Positions 1 through 5,674 of a stretch of DNA of 15,887 bases are shown here, piece by piece (within the stretch, counting starts at the first letter, position 1; every line of letters starts with the position of its first letter). A model generated the notes under the pieces. The model had not been told where the DNA came from and searched no databases. It saw only the letters and a program-made list of their open reading frames with translations. Position numbers and translations under genes: made by a program. Source of the DNA: Victivallales bacterium (GTDB lineage Bacteria; Verrucomicrobiota; Lentisphaeria; Victivallales; Victivallaceae); NCBI GenBank assembly GCA_019038735.1, contig JAHOYW010000143.1, positions 1 to 15,887 on the forward strand, written 5' to 3'.

Positions 1-25
1 TAAAAAAACCGGATTGACCTCCGGT
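1..25 (-). terminator. Possible intrinsic terminator
   Basis: Read on the minus strand, a 6-bp GC-rich stem (ACCGGA/TCCGGT, six-base loop GGTCAA) is followed directly by seven T. This has the form of a Rho-independent terminator about 180 bp past the stop of the DUF2806 gene. The same hairpin is also the first stem of the structured repeat, and the right copy lacks the T tract, so termination may be incidental. Confidence 0.4.
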
Positions 26-175
26 CCGTGATCCAGCGGCGGAAAGCGCTGGTCGACATCTCAAATGTCGAAACTTAAGCGACAAAGGAGCGCAAAAGAA
101 TCACACCGTTCTCGAAAACGAGGCTTTTTAAAATAAGCAAAGCGAATTTTGAAAAGATGCGAGCTTCGAGTTCTG
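7..175 (+). repeat. Structured inverted repeat, left copy
   Basis: This is one of two diverged copies of a repeat that bracket the DUF2806 gene and face each other; the partner is at 1180-1345 on the minus strand. Exact shared blocks are GTCGAAACTTAAGC (67-80 against 1273-1286) and AAAAGATGCGAGC (152-164 against 1190-1202). The copy holds four hairpins: 8-13/20-25 with loop TTGACC, 33-38/47-52, 53-59/65-71 with loop CTCAA, and 124-134/146-156. The partner forms the same four, two of them with compensating base changes. The wobble pairs are allowed only if this copy is read on the plus strand, so I assign that strand. The family is not one I recognise. The repeat may begin before the window. 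Confidence 0.75.
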
Positions 176-204
176 TTTTAGTTTTCGTAGAGTGGCGTAG
201 TTGT

Positions 205-1065
205 TTATTCGATGTTTACTACCTTAGTTGAGTTTTGAGCCATCCATTTTTCTAAAATATATTCTTTAAATCCAGTTACTGGAGTTCTCCCACAAATTGG
301 CGCAAGTTCTTTGCCTATTTGAGTCAAAGCAATATAACCAATGTCCAATCTATTATCGTGATCTTTGTCCATTTCTAAGCTAACTATACTGTCAAAATAA
401 GAAGCATTAAATGCCTTCGGCAGCATGTCTACAACAATAGTGCTAATATGATTAAAATGAATCAAGCCAATGCTTTTTAAATGTATTAATGTATCGAAAT
501 TTATGTCATTCTTTTTAAATATATCATCATCCGCATTATCAATGATAGGAACAAATTCATTGTGAATCTGCCAGCCATAACCACAAACTTGTGTAAATAA
601 CATAGCCTCTGCCTTGTCAAGATCAGACAGAAAATTGACAGTCCTTTTAGAATAAGTTCCAGGGATATTTGCTTCGCCTGCTAACACTTTAGACCATAAC
701 GATTGCATTTCCTTATCTGAAGTAATTCTACATTTATCAAAAAAATTAGTAATCCAGTCATTTTCAATTGCATTAGAATTTGAATTATCTTCAAGCAAAG
801 GTAATGCCTGAACAGTGATTGCTTCCATATTCTCTTGTTTTCTTGTTTCCTCTTCTATAAAACGACTCCAAGTACGATTCAAGAGTTTTATGTCAATATC
901 ATTTTTTGCTTTCATTTGAAATGCTTTTGACTCAGCTTTTGCAACTCTTTTTGTCTGGTAAGGTTTAAATACTCCTACTCCTGCATCATATATTTTTTCT
1001 ATTAAAATACATGCGGGTTTTGCCAAATCGCCTACGTTCCCATGAAAGTGTACGTCTCCAGGCAT
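205..1065 (-). CDS. DUF2806 domain-containing protein
   Basis: The product is a 286-residue soluble protein of unknown function. The central part (about residues 100-160), with W-I-T-N-F-F, the D-K-E-M-Q-S-L-W-S-K-V-L-A-G-E block and P-G-T-Y-S-x-R-T-V, is what I recognise as the DUF2806 family; no catalytic role is established for it. No signal peptide or membrane segment is visible. The start at 1065 is chosen because AGGGAGA lies about seven bases upstream; the frame stays open to an ATG at 1125 that has no ribosome binding site and would add 20 residues. The gene is AT-rich compared with miaA next door and lies alone between two inverted structured repeats, so it looks like an acquired cassette. 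Family call fairly sure, function unknown. Confidence 0.7.
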   Translation of the reverse strand: MPGDVHFHGNVGDLAKPACILIEKIYDAGVGVFKPYQTKRVAKAESKAFQMKAKNDIDIKLLNRTWSRFIEEETRKQENMEAITVQALPLLEDNSNSNAIENDWITNFFDKCRITSDKEMQSLWSKVLAGEANIPGTYSKRTVNFLSDLDKAEAMLFTQVCGYGWQIHNEFVPIIDNADDDIFKKNDINFDTLIHLKSIGLIHFNHISTIVVDMLPKAFNASYFDSIVSLEMDKDHDNRLDIGYIALTQIGKELAPICGRTPVTGFKEYILEKWMAQNSTKVVNIE

Positions 1066-1179
1066 AATTTTCTCCCTGCAATTAGTTTTGTTAAGCTTTT
1101 GTATATTTCCAACGCTAATAAACATAAATATTTAAAAGCAAATTACAAGGTTTTATGTTGAGAAAGTAAAGCTTATAGA

Positions 1180-1345
1180 CAGCTCGGAGGCTCGCATCTT
1201 TTTGAAATGGCGCAAGCTTATTTCAAAAAGCCTCGCTTTTCGAGAAATGACTTGGTCTAATGCGCCCTGCGGGCTTAAGTTTCGACCGTTGGAGACGATC
1301 GACCAACAGAACCACCTGTTGGATCGGTGACCGCGGTCAAGCGGA
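1180..1345 (-). repeat. Structured inverted repeat, right copy
   Basis: This is the partner of the repeat at 7-175, in opposite orientation, and it fills the gap between the miaA stop and the DUF2806 start. Its hairpins in plus coordinates are 1331-1334/1341-1344 (loop GGTCAA), 1303-1309/1316-1322, 1282-1289/1295-1302 (loop TGGAG) and 1198-1208/1220-1230 (11 perfect base pairs). Stem two is CCAACAG/CTGTTGG here but CCAGCG/CGCTGG in the left copy, and stem three also differs while staying paired. If transcribed on the minus strand it would lie in the leader of the DUF2806 transcript or the tail of the miaA transcript. Confidence 0.75.
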
Positions 1346-1352
1346 TTTTGAG

Positions 1353-2264
1353 TTAAAGATTAAAAGATTTCTTAAGAGATTCATAAGATGTCGGCATTTG
1401 AATATTCTCTGTCTCAGGGTGCTGTTTCTTAAACCATGTGATTTGACGGCGTGCCAGTTGCCATGTATTCGTAATAATGCGCTCACGCATAATATCATAA
1501 TTGATTTTCCCATCGAGATATTCACCAATAACTTTATAACCTAAAACCTGATGCGCGGTCGGGGTATTCAGGATTCCCGCCGCAATCGCGTTTTTGGCTT
1601 CCTCGACCCAGCCGGCATCGAGCATTATTTGAGTGCGTTTAGCGATTCGCCGCTTTAATTCCTCACGATCCCAACAAAGATTCCAGGAAATTACCGGGAA
1701 ACGTAATTCTGGTTTATTGAGAGTTTGTAGTTCGGTGATGGATTTTCCAGTCAAAGTAAAAACCTCCAGCGCGCGGATTAGCTTGCGCCGGTGCAGCTGC
1801 CAGCGTTCGAAATCAGCCGGGTCATTGACTTGCATTAGTTCCTTGAGCTTTTCGTATCCGGTCGGGTTGTCGTATTCGGCATCGAGTTCGGCACGAAGTT
1901 CGGCATCGCCGGGGAGCGTGTCCAGACCGTAAAGCAGGGCGCGGATATAAAAACCGGTGCCGCCCGCGATAATCGCTAAGTTACCGCGTGAATGAATTTC
2001 GCTGATTGCTTTTTCGGCTAACTCGACAAAACGATAGACATCAAGTTTTTGTTCGATATCATATAAATTTATCAGGTGATGCGGGATACTTTTGAGCTCT
2101 TGAGCTGTTGGCTTGGCGGTGCCGATATCGAGACCTTTGTATATCTGCATTGAGTCGGCGGAGATTATTTCGCCATTGAAGTCGGCAGCGAGCTGTAAAG
2201 CCAAAGATGTTTTACCACTGGCAGTCGGTCCCATGATTACTGCGATATTTTTTGAAACAGACAA
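1353..2264 (-). CDS. miaA: tRNA dimethylallyltransferase MiaA
   Basis: MiaA transfers a dimethylallyl group from DMAPP to N6 of adenosine 37 in tRNAs reading UNN codons, the first step to i6A/ms2i6A, in the cytoplasm. The 303 residues match the usual length of about 300-316. Visible motifs are the P-loop G-P-T-A-S-G-K-T (12-19), I-S-A-D-S-M-Q-I-Y (34-42), G-T-A-K-P-T (48-53), P-H-H-L-I-N (61-66) and A-G-G-T-G-F-Y-I-R-A-L (100-110). The C-terminal part carries Q-V-L-G-Y and R-R-Q-I-T-W-F. The start is TTG, preceded five bases upstream by a strong GGAGGAG that lies in the last codons of lspA. Only two bases separate it from the lspA stop, so it is the third gene of the zinc finger-lspA-miaA operon and probably translationally coupled. 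Confidence 0.96.
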   Translation of the reverse strand: MSVSKNIAVIMGPTASGKTSLALQLAADFNGEIISADSMQIYKGLDIGTAKPTAQELKSIPHHLINLYDIEQKLDVYRFVELAEKAISEIHSRGNLAIIAGGTGFYIRALLYGLDTLPGDAELRAELDAEYDNPTGYEKLKELMQVNDPADFERWQLHRRKLIRALEVFTLTGKSITELQTLNKPELRFPVISWNLCWDREELKRRIAKRTQIMLDAGWVEEAKNAIAAGILNTPTAHQVLGYKVIGEYLDGKINYDIMRERIITNTWQLARRQITWFKKQHPETENIQMPTSYESLKKSFNL

Positions 2265-2266
2265 AT

Positions 2267-2800
2267 CTACTCCTCCGTTATTTCCTTTTTTTGCTTGACG
2301 CTACGGAGAATATTTGAGAGGAAAAAGATACAAACGCCGATGCAAATCGCGCTGTCCGCGACATTGAATATTGGAGGCCAATGATAATTGGCGATGTGAA
2401 GATCAAGGAAATCAACAACTTCACCACGCCATATACGGTCGATTGAATTGCCGATGATACCGCTGACAATCATTGATAAAGCTAAATATCTTTCGTTAAA
2501 TCCCTCTGTCAGCCAACGCATAAAAAATATAGTCGCAGTCATTACTAATGCCGCAATCAAGAGCAAGAGCCAGCCGTATCCACTGAGGATACCCCATGCC
2601 GCGCCTTTGTTGGTAACGTAAGTCAGCGAGAAAAAATTATTTACGACAAGAATGCTTTCGCCAAGTTTGAAGTTATGAACAGTCAAGACTTTAGTTATCT
2701 GGTCAAGAAGCAAGAGCAAACCGGCAACAATTACTGAGAAAACAATAATTTTATGCTCAGAGCTGCTGTGAGGTTCTGACTTAGCAAATAATTTAATCAA
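2267..2800 (-). CDS. lspA: Lipoprotein signal peptidase LspA
   Basis: LspA is the inner-membrane aspartic protease (signal peptidase II) that removes the signal peptide from diacylglyceryl-modified prolipoproteins. The 177 residues show four hydrophobic segments (about 18-36, 73-94, 103-120, 149-165). Both catalytic aspartates are present: D130 in G-E-V-V-D-F and D149 in F-N-V-A-D-S. Family motifs L-L-D-Q-I-T-K (31-37) and T-N-K-G-A-A-W-G (63-70) are also seen. The reading frame starts with TTG, overlaps the zinc finger gene by 8 bp (TTGATTAA), and has no good Shine-Dalgarno at normal distance, which points to coupled translation. No ATG occurs before the first membrane segment. A plausible client, the Sel1 lipoprotein, is encoded at 13799-15511. 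Confidence 0.95.
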   Translation of the reverse strand: MIKLFAKSEPHSSSEHKIIVFSVIVAGLLLLLDQITKVLTVHNFKLGESILVVNNFFSLTYVTNKGAAWGILSGYGWLLLLIAALVMTATIFFMRWLTEGFNERYLALSMIVSGIIGNSIDRIWRGEVVDFLDLHIANYHWPPIFNVADSAICIGVCIFFLSNILRSVKQKKEITEE

Positions 2801-3194
2801 GATTAGGATTAGTTCCGTTGTTTTTTTCTCGTATGGATTTGCACTTGGTGCAATAAAGAGCGTAAGGTTTTACTTCTAAACGTCCGTGAGGGATAGCATC
2901 TTCACAATCAACACACTTACCGTAGACGCCTTCCATGAGGCGTCCTATAGCATCTTCAATCAATTCAACAACATTGCCTTCTTCGGTAAGCATTTGTAAT
3001 TCGATATCACGCCTGAAATTTTCGCCGCCGTAGTCGGCCATATGTGTAACAGCGCCATGTTTAGTATTGCCGCTATTCAAGGCGACTGAAACATGCTGAT
3101 TCATTTGCTTTGTAACAATTTCTCTAGCGACCATTAAAGAATCAAAATATTTTTTATCTTTCTTTGACAATTTTTTTGCACACGCAGCGGGCAT
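2793..3194 (-). CDS. TraR/DksA-type zinc finger protein
   Basis: This 133-residue protein has an N-terminal helical region followed by a four-cysteine zinc finger, C94-x2-C97-x17-C115-x2-C118, in the arrangement of the TraR/DksA C4 family. These proteins act in the RNA polymerase secondary channel in proteobacteria. The segment H-M-A-D-Y-G-G-E-N-F (51-60) resembles the corresponding part of DksA-like proteins, but the acidic D-x-x-D-x-A tip of true DksA is not visible, so a ppGpp-linked role should not be assumed. The ATG at 3194 follows AGGAGA with ideal spacing. It is the first gene of the operon with lspA and miaA. Confidence 0.88.
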   Translation of the reverse strand: MPAACAKKLSKKDKKYFDSLMVAREIVTKQMNQHVSVALNSGNTKHGAVTHMADYGGENFRRDIELQMLTEEGNVVELIEDAIGRLMEGVYGKCVDCEDAIPHGRLEVKPYALYCTKCKSIREKNNGTNPNLD

Positions 3195-3252
3195 AAATCT
3201 TCTCCTGTCTTATACAGGTTAAAATGTTAATAGATTAAAATACTAAACGCCC

Positions 3253-3280
3253 AATATAACTTATTATGCAAAAAAATCAA
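3253..3280 (-). promoter_or_regulatory. Candidate sigma-70-like promoter for zinc finger-lspA-miaA
   Basis: On the minus strand TTGATT (3280-3275) and TATATT (3258-3253) are separated by 16 bases, about 60 bases upstream of the zinc finger start. The position in the divergent intergenic region fits. The region is AT-rich, so the match could be chance. Confidence 0.35.
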
Positions 3281-3370
3281 GCTCTGTAAGTTGCTATATT
3301 TCAAAATAATACTACAGTTAACAGATAACAAATTATTTCAACTGAATTCAGGGAGTCTTAAAATTTATAT

Positions 3371-4234
3371 ATGAAGCTTAATACTATAGACTTACACAGT
3401 CACAGCAATTATTCTGACGGCACTGATACGCCAGAAGAATTATTAAAGAAAGCACAGGAAACCGGCTTAAATGCTTTAGCTTTAAGCGATCACGATACTG
3501 TCGCGGGTATTCCTGAATTTTTAGCCGCCGCGGAAAAATATCCTGATCTGCTCGCGATAGCCGGAGTTGAGATATCAACACTTTATTTTCGTCGCGAAAT
3601 CCATATCGTCGGTATTTTCTTGGATCATAGTTCTGTGGAACTTCAGATTTTTTTAAAGGATATTCAATTAAAACGCCGTCAGCGCAATGAAACAATGGCT
3701 CGAAAATTAACTTCCCTTGGCTACGATATAGATATTGAAGTAATCAGGGAATTAACGAAAGGTCAAATTGTTGGACGTCCGCATTTTGCCGATTATTTAT
3801 TGAAAAACTATGATTTTGCGGATGCTCAGGAGATTTTTGATAAATTACTCAAACGAGGTGCTCCAGCTTTTGTTCCGCGTTCACTGCCATCGCCTGTGGA
3901 AGCAATAAATGCAATTCATCAAGCCGGAGGAATAGCGATTTGGGCACATCCTATTTACCGCAGGAGCAAAGAACGTTCCTGGTGTCGCAAAATATTAAAA
4001 GATCTCGTTCCGGCTGGCTTGGATGCGATTGAAGCATATTACACGCAATTCAACGAACAGCAAACCCAAATAATCAAAGATCTGGCTTTGGAATTTGATA
4101 TTGCTTTGGCTGGCGGCAGTGATTATCACGGCAGCCATCATGCTGGTGTGTCATTAGGCAGCGGCTATGGCGAACTTCGCGTTCCGGCGGATATTCTGCC
4201 GGAACTGTTGCGGCGCGCGAAGAAACAAAAATAA
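3371..4234 (+). CDS. PHP-domain metal-dependent phosphoesterase
   Basis: The 287-residue cytoplasmic protein is a full-length PHP phosphoesterase of the YciV/TrpH type. Characterised relatives are RNase AM and 3',5'-nucleoside bisphosphate phosphatases, which remove nucleotides from RNA 5' ends or hydrolyse pAp. Metal ligands are visible: H9-x-H11, D16, S-D40-H41-D42, E67, H78, W-A-H193-P and G-S-D251-Y-H253-G. The helical insert of this subfamily includes G-R-P-H138-F-A-D-Y-L-L. The start is supported by the motif beginning at residue 6, although the nearest purine-rich site, GGGAG, lies an unusually long 15 bases upstream. It diverges from the zinc finger operon and converges on dapB. Exact substrate is not decided by sequence alone. 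Confidence 0.9.
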   Translation: MKLNTIDLHSHSNYSDGTDTPEELLKKAQETGLNALALSDHDTVAGIPEFLAAAEKYPDLLAIAGVEISTLYFRREIHIVGIFLDHSSVELQIFLKDIQLKRRQRNETMARKLTSLGYDIDIEVIRELTKGQIVGRPHFADYLLKNYDFADAQEIFDKLLKRGAPAFVPRSLPSPVEAINAIHQAGGIAIWAHPIYRRSKERSWCRKILKDLVPAGLDAIEAYYTQFNEQQTQIIKDLALEFDIALAGGSDYHGSHHAGVSLGSGYGELRVPADILPELLRRAKKQK

Positions 4235-4238
4235 ATAT

Positions 4239-4315
4239 CGGCTCGACAGAGTCTCGCCCTCCACATGAAACTTTGATAAAACTGTTTTTTGGAGGGCGAA
4301 AGTCCTCTTGAGCCG
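4239..4315. terminator. Long hairpin between convergent genes
   Basis: The 81-bp gap between the PHP gene and dapB stops is filled by an interrupted stem: CGGCTC/GAGCCG (4239-4244/4310-4315) outside and TCGCCCTCCA/TGGAGGGCGA (4254-4263/4290-4299) inside, with a 26-base loop. Its placement suggests a bidirectional transcription end. There is no clean T tract after it on either strand, so the mechanism is uncertain. Confidence 0.5.
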
Positions 4316-5119
4316 TTATTTTAGATTCAATACATCCTGCATATTGTATAGCCCTGATTCAACGGAATCTAGAAAACGTACTGCTTTCAAAGCTCCTTTA
4401 GCAAAAGTATCCCGGCTTGAAGCTTTGTGGGTCAATTCGACACGTTCGCCGCCAGTAGCAAAAATTACGGTATGATCTCCGACAACATCACCGCCGCGAA
4501 GCGAGTGCATACCGATTTCTTTTTGTGTACGAGCTCCGACCATTCCTTCACGACCATGACGGACATCATTTTCATAGGATAAACCGCGTGTTTCACAAGC
4601 GACTTCAGCTAAAGTTAGCGCTGTACCGCTTGGAGCGTCTTTTTTCTGATTATGGTGCATTTCGACGATTTCAATATCGTATTCTTCATCAAGAATTGAT
4701 GACACCTCTTTGCATAAATAAAAAAGTAGATTGACTCCGACACTCATATTGGAGGCGAAAACTATTTTAGCTCCGGCATCAGCGAGTTTTTGTAATTCTT
4801 CTTTGCCTTCAACACCCAAAGCAGTTGTACCGATAACAACTGTAGCACCTTTGGCAACTGCCGCACGGGTATTTTCGATAACATTGCCTGTGCTGAAATC
4901 AATAATCGCATCAGCCTCTTTAATCGCTTCAGCGTGATTATCAGTGATTTTCACACCACATTCCCCGACTCCCGCTAAAATTCCGGCATCCTGTCCGATG
5001 AAAGGCACTCCCGGAGCATCCAAAGCTCCTGTTAAAGTTAAATCGTCTGATTCGATGATGTTGCTAACTAAGCGCCGTCCCATTCTGCCGCCTGCCCCAA
5101 TAACTGTTACTTTTATCAT
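4316..5119 (-). CDS. dapB: 4-hydroxy-tetrahydrodipicolinate reductase DapB
   Basis: DapB reduces 4-hydroxy-tetrahydrodipicolinate to tetrahydrodipicolinate with NAD(P)H in the diaminopimelate/lysine pathway. The 267 residues match the normal length. The Rossmann motif is G8-A-G-G-R-M-G14. V-I-G-T-T (95-99) and F-A-S-N-M-S-V-G-V-N (121-130) follow. The active-site signature is E153-M-H155-H156-N-Q-K159-K-D161-A-P-S-G-T-A, with H155 and K159 in the catalytic positions. The ATG at 5119 is preceded by AGGA eight bases upstream. No other lysine-pathway gene is adjacent. The gene directly upstream on the same strand is the IVP element, which may separate dapB from its original promoter or operon. 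Confidence 0.97.
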   Translation of the reverse strand: MIKVTVIGAGGRMGRRLVSNIIESDDLTLTGALDAPGVPFIGQDAGILAGVGECGVKITDNHAEAIKEADAIIDFSTGNVIENTRAAVAKGATVVIGTTALGVEGKEELQKLADAGAKIVFASNMSVGVNLLFYLCKEVSSILDEEYDIEIVEMHHNQKKDAPSGTALTLAEVACETRGLSYENDVRHGREGMVGARTQKEIGMHSLRGGDVVGDHTVIFATGGERVELTHKASSRDTFAKGALKAVRFLDSVESGLYNMQDVLNLK

Positions 5120-5174
5120 GATAATATTCCTGTTTTAATTTCTATTTAATTAGCTTCAAAGGATATTCTTTTTT

Positions 5175-5209
5175 TTGAATATCCAATATCCAACAAGGAA
5201 TATCCAATA
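5175..5209 (+). repeat. Left arm of IVP element inverted repeat
   Basis: This 35-bp arm is the perfect reverse complement of 5633-5667. It contains two copies of GAATATCCAATATCC (5177-5191 and 5198-5212, the second running 3 bp past the pairing region). A further GGATATTC at 5161-5168 can pair with 5177-5184 around a T8 loop, forming a small hairpin on the dapB side. Confidence 0.9.
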
Positions 5210-5227
5210 TCCAAATATAAAACTATA

Positions 5228-5632
5228 CTACTGTATTTTGTTCTTTTGAGCTGTCTGAATACTTTTAAATAAAATTGAAATAAGTTCATCTGTTTCCTTT
5301 AAAAGCGGAGAGAGCCTGGATAATTGAATTAATTCGGTTTTGATAATAATTTTTAACCATATTTCTGTTTCACGTAATTCTTTCAGGGCAATTTTTAATT
5401 TATGAATAAAATCTGCCGGTGATTCAGCACTTTGGGCTTCACCATAATTCGGGGCTGGCGATGTTCCACTCCTTAATATTTGTAAACATATATGTTTTCC
5501 CACCTTTGTGTCAGGGAGCTTTTCAGATGTTTTAATAATTCTTACAGCATAATCTATAAAACGCTCCTGTAAATCAAATTTTTGTTTGTTTTTTTGTAAA
5601 GTTAAGTTTTCTGTATTTTTACATCCGTTCAT
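5228..5632 (-). CDS. Four-helix-bundle protein (23S rRNA IVP family)
   Basis: The 134-residue protein belongs to the S23/IVP four-helix-bundle family (TIGR02436 type), first found encoded in intervening sequences of 23S rRNA and related to the Avd accessory protein of diversity-generating retroelements. Its biochemical function is unknown. The signature spans residues 51-93: Q-I-L-R-S-G-T-S-P-A, N-Y-G-E-A-Q-S-A-E-S, F-I-H-K-L-K-I-A-L-K-E-L-R-E-T. It ends with the usual E-L-I-S-I-L-F-K-S-I-Q-T-A-Q-K segment. The ATG directly abuts the right inverted-repeat arm, and the only Shine-Dalgarno candidate, AAGGA ten bases upstream, is inside that arm. The gene looks intact and is the only gene inside the element. 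Neither rRNA nor a reverse transcriptase is nearby. Confidence 0.9.
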   Translation of the reverse strand: MNGCKNTENLTLQKNKQKFDLQERFIDYAVRIIKTSEKLPDTKVGKHICLQILRSGTSPAPNYGEAQSAESPADFIHKLKIALKELRETEIWLKIIIKTELIQLSRLSPLLKETDELISILFKSIQTAQKNKIQ

Positions 5633-5667
5633 TATTGGATATTCCTTGTTGGATATTGGATATTCAA
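5633..5667 (-). repeat. Right arm of IVP element inverted repeat
   Basis: This arm is the perfect reverse complement of 5175-5209. It starts at the base before the IVP start codon and ends 7 bp from the stop of the neighbouring solute-binding protein gene, so the element fills the gap between the two host genes. Confidence 0.9.
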
Positions 5668-5674
5668 TATATTT

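Noticed and set aside
1066..1125. 20-residue N-terminal extension of the DUF2806 protein
   Set aside because: The ATG at 1125 has no ribosome binding site, while the ATG at 1065 has AGGGAGA at good distance.
1290..1325. Integron attC site in the right repeat
   Set aside because: A GTTRRRY match and a hairpin exist, but spacing and paired boxes do not fit attC, and no integrase is present.
1260..1544. Plus-strand 94-codon open frame
   Set aside because: It runs through the right structured repeat and the antisense of the miaA 3' end, has no ribosome site and no recognisable product.
1633..1932. Plus-strand open frame inside miaA
   Set aside because: It is a shadow of miaA with low-complexity Ser/Arg-rich translation.
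5120..5174. Lysine riboswitch in the dapB leader
   Set aside because: Only about 55 bp lie between dapB and the repeat arm, far too short for the riboswitch fold.
5228..5632. Diversity-generating retroelement Avd gene
   Set aside because: The family is related, but no reverse transcriptase, template repeat or variable gene is visible in the window.
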